From Bostrychus sinensis (lineage: Eukaryota > Chordata > Actinopteri > Gobiiformes > Eleotridae), in the NCBI GenBank assembly GCA_020698575.1, contig CM036251.1, positions 32,925,288 to 32,989,287 on the forward strand: a DNA stretch of 64,000 nt, in the 5' to 3' direction. Positions within the stretch are counted from its first letter, which is position 1. Each line of letters opens with the position of its first letter. Under the pieces are notes generated by a model, which saw nothing but the letters and a program-made list of their open reading frames with translations, had not been told where the DNA came from and did not search any database. A program made the translations under genes and the position numbers. This document shows, one piece after another, positions 21,811-33,613 of the stretch.

Positions 21811-22320
21811 TAGCCTGTCCAGCCAGCCACTCCTGCTTTCTTTTCAAAAGCAGGACCGTCTGGTTCCTCACTCACAGTGAACTGTTTCTCTCCAGTCAAT
21901 TTGGACCCGGCCTATCACAGCCGTTTATCTGCAGCATGTCTTACACATATGGAAGTTACTCTCCTATTTGTTGGTTAATATCAAGCTAATTTTATAACTT
22001 CTCTGTCCTGATTAACAGTGTTTAGTGCTTTCCTTTGTCACTTACTGATGCTTCTGAAGTCCACCTTTAGCAAATTTTTTAACAACAGTAAAGTTCCATT
22101 GACACCTGACGTTACAACCACATTCAAACAAATTGACTTTGTCTTTGTACAACTGGCTTTTGCTGCTGTCCCTGTTCAGCAATAAGTACAGAGCTGCTCA
22201 TTATATGCCGTATTCTGTCATTGTGCCTTCATAGAAACAAAACTTACGGGAAAGGGCACCAGACTAACTTCTTTGTATAGAATAGGAAAAGAGTTTGTCT
22301 GGCTGGCCGGCCAGGCAACT
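21811..22320 (+). mobile_element. DNA transposon family D (copy 3, uninterrupted)
   Basis: The left end TAGCCTGTCCAGCCAGCCA and the right end TGGCTGGCCGGCCAGGCAAC form an imperfect inverted repeat. Interior blocks match 15195-15945 and, reversed, 3052-3563. It is useful as the reference copy for showing the insertion at 15.5 kb. Confidence 0.55.
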
Positions 22321-23379
22321 ATAGGTTGCCATACAGTTACAAAATATGAGACAATGCATGTGCATGGATTGATCATTAATTTACTTTACATACAGGTCAT
22401 GAGCCTCAAATTCATGTGTGTTGGGGGCCTCGGATACAACAGGCTTGGGGACCCAGAGTGCTTCTCCAAAACTTCACTCAAAGTCACCTTCACAGATTGA
22501 AATATTGGGCTTTCTGCGTTTGCTTTCCTCTGAGACTGGATGACACAGACTACCATGACATTTTATTCCATTTTTGGAAACTGCAAATGATGTGAAATAG
22601 AGGGGCTGATTTCATAAATATGTTATTCTGTCATTTGTAGCCTTGTTGTATCAGCTCATAGTACAAGAATTGTAGCAGTGAGTCACATTGGAAACCCTAA
22701 AACCTGAAACTGGCACATACCTCACTGAACCTGTCCGTTGTGTATATTTGCAAATTATTAAAATTTTTGATTCTCCCTCCCTCTGTCATTTTCGTAGACT
22801 ATTTTCCCTCCTCTCCTACGTCCTTCTCCTTCAAACTCCTGCCTCTGTGTGCCTGTCCTATCAATCTTCCCCTGTTCTAATTCTCTGTCTCTCTGCAGGA
22901 GTGAGATAAGGTGTGTGAGGCGTGCACACAGAAGGGCTTTCCCTATTTGCCTTCATCTACCTCCAGCAGCAGCCAATAAGAGAAGCCACACACAGCCGAT
23001 GTATATTCTGTGCATATAGAGGGAGGCATTTGCAAGGCTGAGGTTTATCTATTTAATATGAATGGTATAGACCGCAAATTCTATATTGATTGATTTATTT
23101 GATATAGGTTCTTTATGGCCTCCTCCGAAATTCATCCTTACAAAAAGAAATAGTGAATTCATGTAAAAGTGGAGTGGGTTTTATTTATTCCATATCCCAG
23201 GATCTGCTCAGAGAAGAATGTCAAAGTGGCTGGGATAGAGAACTTGGGTGAAGACAGGCCAGAGTCCATTTTAGGTGGACTACAGTACAGTGAGACTATG
23301 TACTGTCCTTCATTCAGCTGTGCACTTAAGAAAGAGCAATTTTATGGAAAAAACTGCTTTTGAAAGTAGGGATGTCTGT
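22321..23379. other. No gene seen
   Basis: 22900-23060 is a non-repetitive, GC-richer stretch that may be conserved. The open frames at 22273-22500 and 22688-22909 have no domain signature. Confidence 0.25.
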
Positions 23380-23384
23380 GCAGT

Positions 23385-23690
23385 CATGGAGTTGTTTTGG
23401 GGGTAGGCAGTGAGTTCCAGAGGGTGCAGGCAGCAATGGAGAAGGCTCTGTCACTCCAGGTTTGGAGCTTGGTCCTGCAGGAAGGAGGTCAGCATTGGAG
23501 GAACGAAGGGTGCGAGAGATGGGGTTTGATGATGGAGCAGGTCTGTGAGGTTAGGAGGGGGGCAGATTAGTGATGAGGAGGACTGGGATGGGGAGCCAGA
23601 GGAGGTTTTGAAGGACAGGGGTGATGGGGTCACGGGTGCAGGTGAGGACGTGGCTTGCAGAGTTTTGGCAGGTGTACCCTAGAAAATGCT
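23385..23690 (+). repeat. Dispersed G-rich repeat ('GTGAGTTCCAGAGGGTG' type)
   Basis: GCAGTGAGTTCCAGAGGGTG, then GAGAAGGCTCTGTCACTCCA, GATGATGGAGCAGGTCTGTG and GGGAGCCAGAGGAGG appear in the order I know from an interspersed repeat in fish. A relative lies at 52.6-53.0 kb. The opposite-strand open frame at 23451-23633 is a by-product. Confidence 0.5.
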
Positions 23691-24787
23691 TTTTGCTGGA
23701 TGATGGGGGTGTGAATAAGGGTTTTAGCAGCAGAAAATAAAAGGGATGAACAAAATCTTAGAATATTTTTAGGTGGAAGAATGCGTTCCTGGGTTTTTTG
23801 GTTGACATGCGGTTTAAAAGAGAGGTTGGTGTCAAAGAAAATGCAGAGGTTACAGATAAGTGGGCATGGTGAGAGAGTTGTGTTGATATGTTCAACATTT
23901 TTAATGTTTAAATTGAGTTGTTTAGATAGGCTTGAATTGGAAAAATGCCAGAACAATGACACAGAACAGAATGCGCAAGACAGAAAAAAAAATACATTGA
24001 ATATTCAAAGTGGTTGTAGATTAATTTGCAACCACATCTGAAAATCAACAATCCAGTTACGCCTTGTTTCTGTATGTAAACTCAGTATATATAGCTATTG
24101 TCTTCACCAGTACATGTGCACAGTGTCTCCTTGGGATTGCTTCTTAATGAACTTTAAATTGGATGTGGGACAAATTCCCTCAGGCTACACTCAAACATGA
24201 CAAAACCGTTGGCTCAGGGAGAGAGCTTAAGTTGTTCGTTCCCCAGTATATCACAGTAAATGAGAGCTTTGACCATGACCGCAACGAAAAACAGCAACCA
24301 AGAAAATCTTACCCAAAGCTCCTCGTACCAGAATTTTAAGATCACAGCAGGATTAACCCTCTAACGCGAAGCTTAGAGGTTTTTAAATATTTAATGCCGT
24401 TAATTAATTTTGACAGTAATTAACACTTATCTTGGTTATAGCACTTTAATTCCACTGATGCATCTCGCATACTGCAGATATGTCACAATTAATTTAATAT
24501 TTACATTGGAATTAACACATTTTCTTGCTACTGTAAATCCGAGGATCACAGGTTACTCTGCGCTCTAAAGAGGAATAAATCTTTTAACATTACAGCATCG
24601 TTGCTGTAATGGTTGTTTAAAATATATAGTTAGATCTCCTGCCTTTGGAGCAAGAAGTTAGGGTTTGACTTCCCTTCATGGCACCATAACACAAGCAGGG
24701 AGAAATGGAGAGAGGTGTGTAAGGAAGAAAAAAAAAAAACAAACAAAAAATTTTTTTTTTTCAAAAACCTGTCAAATGAATGATTTA
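23691..24787. other. No gene seen
   Basis: Contains a chance minus-strand frame at 23630-23962 and an A-run/T-run pair at 24729-24763. 24360-24520 is an AT-rich GTTAATTAATTTTGACAG-type stretch seen in other fish repeats. Nothing is firmly assignable. Confidence 0.3.
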
Positions 24788-25396
24788 GAGCCAGTTTTCA
24801 TGACAATGCTGGCCAAGAAAACGCAACGATCATGCCGCCTCCGATTCACATTTACACAAAAACACTGAAGTGTGAACAAAATGACAGTTTATGTGATCAA
24901 GCTGTAGTACCCGTATTTGTCCAGTAAATGGCGCTGTCGGCCCCGCAAATGCTCTAAACCACACAGGGACTAAACAGCAGAGGAAATCATAGTTTCAGTC
25001 TGCAACTTCCCAACTACTTTAAGATCTTGTGGTTTTCTGGAGCCATTCTCATAAAGTCTTCAGTAAAAGTAAGTATTTGTACAGATATTACTGACAGTTA
25101 CGAATGTATAAGACAGAAAAGCCTTCTATTTTGTGTTCGTGGGTCAGCTGACATGTAGTCGGCAGAAAGCCAATCAGTGTTCACACTGGGGCTGTTACGT
25201 CATCGTTTTCAGAGAAGACTCGTTTTTCCAGTTTACAAGAGCCGCTCCCCACTGTGAGACCAAAACACCTCTTCTAGCATTTTCAAAAGATTGTGGATTT
25301 GGAAAACAGAAACCCCGTCCTTGTGTAAACAAAAGGTCAAACCACAATTGAATCATTGTGTTTTTTGGCAAAACGTGTTGATGTCAAAACAACCCC
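24788..25396 (+). mobile_element. Non-autonomous DNA transposon, family E (copy 2)
   Basis: Aligned end to end with 5631-6229. Shared blocks include ACAATGCTGGCCA, ACACAAAAACACT, GGTTTTCTGGAGCCATTCTC, CAGATATTACT, ACTGTGAGACCAAAACA and GTGTAAACAAAAGG. No coding capacity. Confidence 0.6.
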
Positions 25397-25478
25397 TTTC
25401 TGTGGTGACTCCTTTATTGTATAGTTGTATAGATGACTAGGACTGGTTAGAAAGTCACCATTGTTGACTTGTTATTGT

Positions 25479-25920
25479 TTAAAGTGGATTTCAGCTACTT
25501 TTCTCATTTCTTTGCTGTTTTTGCCTCATTAATATTCCTCTACAAGTCCAACTGACTCCTATGTGATCCCTCGCTTGGCTTTACTTTTGTTTTCTCCTCT
25601 GGGTATTTGTACAAAGTTTTTTTGGCTGCTCTGCGACAGTGAAAATCAAGAAATAAAGCCATCACTACCTTGTTGTTTTCCTAACTGTGATGTGCCAAGA
25701 GTCAAGGCTTCCATAACACCACATTTAACCCAGAAACCCAAAAACCTTTGGGTAAATTAAGGTAAAATAAAGTAATAAATAAATAACAATAATAAAATGA
25801 CATAACAAAAACACCAGACAGAAAAAAAGCCTCCAGAATTTATAGATAAATAAATCATAATAATCAAATTCCTACCACCAGTTTATTAAGGTAAAAAAAA
25901 GTTACTAAGCTCTATTTTAA
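25479..25920 (-). mobile_element. TTAA-flanked MITE, family C (reverse copy)
   Basis: It is bounded by TTAA at 25479-25482 and 25917-25920. The ends AAAGTGGATTTCAGCTACTT and (reverse complement) AAAATAGAGCTTAGTAAC match the ends of 17238-17694. The CACAGT..GAAATAAAGCCATCACT block is reversed relative to that copy. About 25735-25880 is AT-rich filler not present in it. Confidence 0.6.
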
Positions 25921-26877
25921 AGTCCAAAGAGAGTGACTAATTTAGCCTTGTCTGGGCTTTATTATCAAGGAAGAGCAAGATGAGAATGTTCATCATGTTC
26001 AATGAAAATCTTTAACCAATCATATGTTTACTTGCACAGGGGATTGCTTTAAATAAAACAAGCAGAGCTCCTATTGGCTGTTGGTTTTCAGTGCTTATCA
26101 GTTGCGCCAGAAAATCCTACTGCAAAAGTGTCTATTCCAACCATGGCAGCACAAAAGCAAACATTGAGGTAGATAGAAGGTACACAAAATGAAATGCGAC
26201 CAAATATTGGCTAATAGTTTTAATTTTCTATAGAATTTATTTACTCAACACAATGAAATTTAAATGAGCAGAACTAACGGACACATAAAATTGCCTCTAA
26301 ATAAAATTAATAAAGATACAACAGATTTTGGATTAACTTTTATAAATTGCTCAGTTTTTAGTGTTGAAATTGCTTTCAAAGGAAGGGATCCCATAACCTT
26401 TTTGACTTGGCCAAGTGAATGGAAATGACCAGGCCATAATTTACACTGTAATCTAACACAATATATGTCTGTGTAAATCTGAGCTGTAAAGTGAGATAAA
26501 TCCATGCAGTTGAAAATATGCATTGTGGAAATTAGAGACTTGGGGCAAAATGAGAAATCCGGTATGTGCCATGTAACACCTGCCGCTCTGTGTATCCAGG
26601 GTTCTATTATGTAGTCTATAGTATCGACAGTGATAGTTAACAGGCTCCTCTCCTCCCCCCCACCACACACCGCTGTCTTGTGATTGGTCCACTCTCAGAA
26701 CCTGTCCTCGCTGCTCAGTATGAACACTGCTGTCTCTGGGGACATTGATTTAGCTGTAATACTGTGACAGGCCTGTACATTGACTTATGGCTCTGTGTAT
26801 TCCCCACCGAGACAGTAGCTCACACTGAATCACAATCAGCTGCTATTCCTGTCTGTCTGCTGGATAGTGTGCCAATG
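25921..26877. other. No gene seen
   Basis: The 136-residue minus-strand frame at 26260-26670 has no domain signature and no splice or promoter support. I treat it as chance. Confidence 0.35.
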
Positions 26878-27585
26878 TCACTACAACTAGTACTACTGCA
26901 ACATCTACTACTAGTACTACTACTGTGGCTACTATTCTGCTACTCCTGTTACAGCTATTATGTCAGCTCCTATTATCTTGCTACAAACTAACAGGACCTA
27001 CTACTACAATAACATCTGCTGCAATAATTAGTAATGCTACAATCAGTATTACTACTTTGACAACTGCTACTACGACTACTACTAATACCACTACTGCTGC
27101 AACTTCTACTACTGCTACCTTGACTACTTTTACTACTGATAGTACTAATGCTGCTACTACTATATCTACTACTTTCCCAACAGCTGCTACTACAGTATCG
27201 CTACTGCTACTACTACTATTACTACGACTGCTACCACCATTATCACAATGAACTGTTATGTACTCAAGTATAAGTACTCCAATTATGAAATATTATTGCT
27301 ACTATTCCTGTTACAGCTATTACTACTACTAGCGCTGACTGCCAACTACTACTACTGCTGCTACTAATACTACAGCTGCTACAACAACTAGTACTGCTAC
27401 TACTAGTACTACTATGTTGACTACTACTGTTTCTTCTACTACTACTAATACCACTACTGCTGCAACTTCAACTACTGCTATCATAACTACTTTTACTACT
27501 GATACTACTACTACCACTCCATTTACTTCTATTACTACAAATGTTAATACTATTACTTCTAAAATTACTGCTGCCAGTACTATTG
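26878..27585. repeat. Long imperfect CTA/ACT trinucleotide array
   Basis: Two blocks (26878-27248 and 27296-27585) of imperfect ACT/CTA triplets are broken by non-repeat DNA that includes GTACTCAAGTATAAGTACTC. That linker is the core of the dispersed repeat at 1960 and 6590. In-frame readings give Thr-rich (+) and Val-rich (-) pseudo-proteins without start or domain support. Confidence 0.8.
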
Positions 27586-28834
27586 CTATTTTTATTCAAA
27601 CCAGGGACTCTCTGGTTGTGAGGCAAGGTTAGTCTAAAGAAATTCTTAGTTTTCTTGAGTAAAACTGTTTAGTTACTTTCCACAACATGTGTCCTTCTAT
27701 TCCTTATTTCCAAAAAGATGATTTATTATAACATTGGACAGACAGGATGGCAGATGGGACGACAGATTAAAAGAATAGGAGACATAAGGCTGAAGCGTGG
27801 AGTTGGAAGGCCTTGAAAAGCGGAGAGACGGCAGCCCTGATGGTACGTTCCCTTGCTGTGACGTGGCCTAATTGGTAATCATTGCAATTAATTCCTTTGT
27901 TTCCTGCTGAAGTTACAGTCTGTTTAGCAGCAGCTCATTAGCTCGAGCTACTGCACTGCTCCGTCTAATTGCAGCTTTTTCTAGAAACAGCCACAGGAAA
28001 TTGCGCCCTGCTCACATTTGTTCGGGTCGTGGCTCAGTGAAAATTATGGTTCTAACATGAAGGTTTTGGAAGTTCTAAGTCTGCAAAATTTTAAATGAAA
28101 AAATGTGACAGATAAGTTGCAAAAATGTATTGAAGGAAAACTCACTGGAGATATGTGGAGAAGAATTGGGGAATGGGTTTTTGAGTAGAATATTGTATGG
28201 ATGCAACAGTTCTGCAACAATATTGGTCTTCACTCTATCTTCCTTTTTTTCCAATTTAATGTCCCAAGCTTATTTCAACCAGGTGAGGCTAAAATAAAAT
28301 GATCAGACCAATGAATGATGTGTTGATTGGTATTAGTTAGTATTTATTATGGGAGCGAGATCTCAGCCGAGAGAGAAGTGATGTAATGTAGGAGAATTAG
28401 GCAGAGATTTTAGGGTAGAGCTCTGAGCTGAGAAAAAAAGGGTTGTCTTCCCGATTTATATGCTGTCTACATAAATGTCTTCCGCAGAGTGTTGAGAGAA
28501 CCCTGTCCACACTGTGTATTCTCTGACTGGGAAGAATATCAGAGGCTAATACAGGAGGCTTGCAAAAATATGGCCTGACAAATAAGTTGATGCTTACAAG
28601 TATTTCAATAACACAACCTGGACTCTTGGAGTTTTGTGTCTTGAAGTCGGAAGACCTTTCTAGTCAAAGACAACAACTTCAACGATTGCAATATACAAGA
28701 CATAGAGATTTGAGATTTGAAGTTTTTTTTTTTTTGGCAGTTTAAATTAGCACGTCCTTGACTATATGCGTTGTCTTATACCACTGCAATGATCAAAAGA
28801 ATTTCAATACTAAAAAAGTACCCATCCATTAGGG
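27586..28834. other. No gene; possible conserved block at 27840-28035
   Basis: 27840-28035 is non-repetitive, with homeodomain-type words (AATTGGTAATCATTGCAATTA, split across 27866-27888) and CTCATTAGCTCGAGCTACTG. 28330-28460 is also unique-looking. Conservation cannot be tested here. Confidence 0.25.
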
Positions 28835-28835
28835 G

Positions 28836-29136
28836 TGATGAACTTGGTCACCCAGGAGGAGCTCAGAGTAAAGTCGCTGCTCCTTCTAATTGAGAGGCGC
28901 CTGCTAAGGTGGCTCAGGCATCTGTTCTGGAGGCCTTCTGGACTCCTTCCTGTGGAGGTGGTGCGGGCATCTTCCACTGGGAGAAAGCCTCGGGGAAGAC
29001 CTGGGACATGCTGGAGGGACCATGTCTCTCAGCTGGCCTGCATGCCTTGGGATTCCCCCATACCAATAGAGCTGGAGGAAATGTTTTTGAGTTTGGGAAG
29101 TCTGGGCATCTTTGCTTAGACTGCTGCTTAAAAAAG
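28836..29136 (+). mobile_element. Rex3/RTE-like LINE, end of ORF2 and 3' tail
   Basis: The + strand encodes a decayed C-terminal block: ELRVKSLLLLIERRLLRWL, HLFWRPSGLLPVEVVRA, GRKPRGRPGTCWRDHVSQLA, ELEEM. It matches the typical end of fish Rex/RTE-type ORFs (RWFGHL..PPGRLPGEV..RP.GRRPRGRPRTRWRDYVS). It is 5'-truncated and non-functional. A reversed relative lies at 42.9 kb. Confidence 0.7.
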
Positions 29137-31140
29137 CAGACTCCAGTCAGAGAGATTGTCAACAGCCAGGACGATCAAACAAAAAAAACTTGTTGTGAAT
29201 CAAGCTAGCCCCATAGCACTCTGCCAACATGCAAAGTAATTAAAAAGATACTATGCCTGCTCCCGCTCTAATGTTGCAGTGTCACATCAGTGTCCACTCT
29301 GTAATGTTTACAACCTGCTATATCCCAGCCACTCTCTGTCCTTTGTGTGTGGCTGGGTGAGTGGTGAGTACAGAGGCAGGGGGCAGGGACAGGTTACACT
29401 CTCTGTCAGCAGTAATGTGTGATGGGGAGTTATGAGGCTGTATGTCACTGTGGACTGACACTGGAGCATCCAATCCAGGTCATATACAAGCATCTTTATG
29501 TCCTCATCTAATCTAATGTGAGCTCACGCCCAGAACGATGAGTGGATAAATATTGTAATAATTATTAATGTGTGCAAGAAATGTTATTTTGGTGTTTGAC
29601 TTCAATGTGAAAGAGGGTGGGACTTCATGTATATTTTTGAACCATTTTATAAAGTATATGGGAATTACATATATACTATATATAGTCATGTGTATATATA
29701 TATATATATATATACAGAGTATAGGCAAAAAGTAACTCTATCCCATCAGAGCACAGAAAAATTATGAAATACATATTAAGAGAAAGGGCATTACTGAGGG
29801 AGGAAAAAAAACAGATTGTAAAATATTTCTTTACAAAGCTTTCCTTATTCATATAAACATTTTCAGAACTCCACAGAGAAACACAAGGCCAACATAAGCA
29901 GTTGGTAACCTGCTTTATGATACCACTGAGCCAAACTACTTTTTTTTGTTTTTGTCTTTTTGGGTATATAGATAATTAGCTAGGCTACAGCAAGGCAGAA
30001 GCAAAGTGCATTACTCGAACAGTGACATAAATGTATTTTAGTGTTAGCCTTCTCTGCTTCTAAAAACAGGTCTAGTGGGAAAGTTCACTGCTGCTGCTGC
30101 TGCTGCTGCCATAGCACCATGCTGTTTGTTTTAGCAAAATTGCTGCCACATCCGAACTGGTAAAATGACTCCTTTCTCTGTAATTATTAGTGTTTTTAGA
30201 GTCTGCAGAGTCTCCACAGTAACTATTTAAGCTGCTCTGAAACCTGCAGCAGCATTAGCCATAACACAGGAAACAGAGGAGGATCCTAATTTCCGCTTAA
30301 TTCGATTTTACATTTTGGATATTTTTGACATCATTCAAAATTAAACTTTAATTAATCACATTAATTAGATTTATCGCCCAAGCCCTAATTATAACCAAAT
30401 AATAGCCTACATTTCTGAGCAGTATTATGCACAAAAACATAAGTTTAAACTTACAATGTTAATACATACCAGCAATGCGACATTTGAACATAGGTGTTTG
30501 TAGTCATTTTATCTCAAATGCAACATGAGCTGCATGCTGTTTGCTTGATTACAGGTCACTTCCATTCAATAAAATATGATCCAAAATTAGAAAGTTACCA
30601 GCACTATAAACACTTTAAAAAATTACAATTATAATATTACTAACTTATCTAAAACAGAACACTAATTGTTCTCAAATGACTTTTCTTCCATGTATTTAGA
30701 TTACACTAGTAAATCTGTTTTTTAGCATGTTAGTATTCGTCACACTGACATACGTACATGGCTGCATGCAGCTATGAGGTCCATGAGGTCCATGAGGTCC
30801 AGACCTCTGTATTGTTATTCCTGCATATATTCATTATTGTCTTGGATTGTGTCCTTGTTCAGTTTTGGCATAATCTGGAGGTGTATGCCACTAGGTGTTT
30901 GTACAGATAAGGACAATGAGATGCAATGTTCTTAAAAACACAGGAGAAGCCGCTTTGATTAAAATTCAGGGGCAGATCAATGTCACAGAATTTGGGGCAA
31001 TAGCCCCCTCATGCGGCAGAAAATGCATTTAAAACATAAACATGTCAAATATGAGACTGTGAAATCAAGATTAGTGCAGTTACTTTACCATACAGATAGA
31101 CTGCACTGTAGCACTCTTATACATAATTCAAACTAAAATG
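29137..31140. other. No gene seen; microsatellites
   Basis: (TA)n at 29690-29715, (CTG)7 at 30088-30108, and a 12-bp tandem (GGTCCATGAGGT type) at 30777-30802. The remainder is AT-rich and unassigned. Confidence 0.4.
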
Positions 31141-31154
31141 ACAAAGTATACACT

Positions 31155-31345
31155 TAAGCCAGATTCACACTGGATGTGTTGCATGTGCAGTACGTCTCTA
31201 GTGCGGTTTTCTGACGGACTCCAATTCACACCGAGTGCGTTGTGTGTGCGGCACGTCTCCGACCAGAGCCAGCTGGGAGACCACGAGTTCACAGGAGAAG
31301 GGCGAGTTTATGCTGGAAGTTATGAGTTCATGCGATAATAACCAT
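31155..31345. repeat. Repeat with internal direct duplication
   Basis: The block ATTCACAC..GTGTTGCATGTGCAGTACGTCTC (from 31162) is repeated 62 bp later as ATTCACACCGAGTGCGTTGTGTGTGCGGCACGTCTC (from 31224, cited in part). The second copy has more CpG; the first shows CpG-to-TpG/CpA decay. It probably belongs to a dispersed element. Confidence 0.4.
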
Positions 31346-32400
31346 GTAAACAGAGAACTGCATGTAAAAAGTATGGTAAAAAGCCACGTTTGCCTCTGAC
31401 CACAATCTCTTGTTCATTTAGAGATTATTTGGCGATTTAACCACAGTTGAAGCCCAAAAGTCACAGAAATATTACTTCAACCCTGTGTAAGGACGCTACG
31501 TATATAAATACTTTCATTTTACTCAGGTTTAATGCTGTCTGATGTTGTCTGTGACCCTGTGTACTCAGTTAAGACTGTTAAGAATGTTTATAGCAATGTG
31601 AGCAAGAGGCTGCACAAGTGCTTTTATTTTGAAATTTACTGGATCCAATTCACTGGACCAGAGTCTGACTTCCTGTCTGGCTCCATCTGCTGTTTTTTTT
31701 TTATTTTTTTATTTCGCGTACGGCCCTACATTTTTACCTTTAGAAAGTAAGCCTTCCAACTGTTTTCTTTACATAAAAGGGACATGCAGTGGTAGAGGAA
31801 GCCTTCCATGTCATGTGACCAAATCATCACCTTTCCCACAACAGATTTATCTTCCCCTCACATTCAAATGGATTTAAAAGTCAAATTGCCCCAGCATGAA
31901 ATTGGTATCGGTGATATATGTCATTGGAAATTTATGAAGATCCCTCAGATATAGGCCAGCCCCGTAAGGTCAGAGGTCAGTCAGATAATGAGATCTGAGC
32001 TCTTCCCAGTTCCTCCCTGCAGAGACCCCTGTGACACTTATCCAATTTGAGCATCATCAGTAAGTGCGTTAGCGAGAATTAGGCATTTGATATAGTGCAT
32101 CTGGTTCATCTCTAATGTTTATGTGTGAGGCCATGAGGAGATGGCAGAGGGGCCCACGCTGGGATGGAATCACATGGTCTGCTGGCGACGCTCCGTGTGA
32201 AGTGGAAAACCGCTGAGAAATGAAGTGGACCATTTAAATGAAACACATGACTATGTATTGTTTCAAATAGATGGTAATTAGCACTGTGATTACGTAATGT
32301 GCATGCAGTTTGTAGTTTTAACGCAATAAATGGAAACAGTGGGTGCCTGTAAACACACAAGGCATAAAAAACAGCAGGTCAATCAAAATCAAGTTTATGA
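31346..32400. other. No gene; candidate conserved non-coding block at 31895-32350
   Basis: 31895-32350 is long, unique-looking and of even base composition, with ATTTAAAT, GGTAATTAGC and TTACGTAATG words. This texture is typical of developmental enhancers, but that is inference. No open frame with a domain is present. Confidence 0.3.
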
Positions 32401-32402
32401 CG

Positions 32403-32852
32403 GCGTTTCAGGGCCAGATGAACAAAATAAAATAAAGAATATTATGAGAATAAAGTTGTAGCCAAAAAAAGTTAGAATTTTAGAATAAAGTTGTAATGTT
32501 TTGAAATTAAAGTTATAATTTTAAAAAAGTCACTTCAAAGTCCCTATACTAATGGTGATGATGGGCCAAAATTAAGGTTCAGTATTTCACCAGGCATGAT
32601 GAAAGCCTAGATGAAAGGATAACCTCACAAGTCTCCAAATTCCCCAGGATGAAATAAGAGACTGCAGCACAGATAGGCTAACTTCATTCTCGAAGTATTT
32701 ATACATCTATTCTCATAATATTTAAACTTTATTCTCATAACATTATTACTTTTTTGGCTACGACTTTATTCTCAAAATATTACAACTTTATTCTCAATAT
32801 TTGATTACTTTATTCTTGTAATGCAGTATTTTCCAGTGTGGCCCTAAAACAC
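32403..32852. mobile_element. Foldback-type element with tandem AATAAAGT units
   Basis: The outer ends GCGTTTCAGGGCCA (32404-32417) and TGGCCCTAAAACAC (32839-32852) are inverted repeats with about two mismatches. Each arm contains several 19-24 bp units of the form (A/T)TGAGAATAAAGTTGTA, inverted in the right arm. Both arms carry AGCCAAAAAA. About 160 bp of unrelated DNA lies between the arms. No coding capacity. Confidence 0.55.
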
Positions 32853-32880
32853 TGTTGTACAAGTTAATGTTATAGTATGA

Positions 32881-32900
32881 CCCCCCCCCCCCCCCCCCCC
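32881..32900. repeat. Homopolymer C20
   Basis: Twenty consecutive C. The minus strand is G20, able to form intramolecular quadruplexes. The length may be affected by assembly error. Confidence 0.85.
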
Positions 32901-33142
32901 TTCAGATTTGTGGAAAAAAAATTACCTAATAGAAAATTTACTAAAAAAATTTAGACCTTAGTAAAACTATGTTATTTTGACTACACTACTTGTCAACACT
33001 GAATAGCTGTCAATAATACAGAGAAGGGGCTGTATCAGAGGAACAGCAAAAAAACAAAAAACAAAACATAAATCATGCATTTTGTAATTAACACCAATAA
33101 TTATGGGACTGCAGCTAATGTTAAACTGTGCTAGTGTTTTTG

Positions 33143-33613
33143 TTAAAGGTTCCCTATTGTGCTATATCAGTGTTGTTGATCTTTTAACCATGTTATAACG
33201 TTGTTTACACCTTAAAAAACAGACCTGGATTAGTATTTTCTTTCATTCACATGTTTGTCCGAGGCTGTCCTCTTCAATCTGAAAATGCTCAGTCTCTCAG
33301 CTCTATGTTAACACATGAACCAGGAAGTGACAATGCACATTTTCTAAAGCCCATACACAATACTGGACTCGTTCTGATCATTTCTGCGCTTAAATTGCCG
33401 TGACTATGAAGCAGTCAGCTCATTTATCTATCTGTTAGCGTCATTGCTAATAGCCATGCTAAATAGCTAGCAGGGTTTAGCAGACGCCTGATCCAAGCAT
33501 TCTCTGCAAACTCAAAGTAATAGCTCACCCAAAAGACGTTTTCCATACATTAAGTTATAAAATGTGAAATACTAATGCAAAAGCCTGAAAAAAGCATAAT
33601 ATAGGAGCATTTT
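33143..33613 (+). mobile_element. TTAA MITE, family A (copy 2)
   Basis: It starts TTAA (33143-33146), then AGGTTCCCTATTGTGCTATA. It continues through CATGTTATAACGTTG, CAGACCTGGATTAG, ACCAGGAAGTGACAATGCAC and CACCCAAAAGACGTTTTCCA, and ends AAAAAAGCATAATATAGGAG. The right TTAA has decayed. Confidence 0.6.

Noticed and set aside
26260..26692. 136-residue minus-strand gene
   Set aside because: No domain, no exon boundaries, and an overlapping frame of similar quality; consistent with chance.
26925..27632. Thr-rich and Val-rich open frames on both strands
   Set aside because: They are translations of an ACT/CTA triplet array and not proteins.
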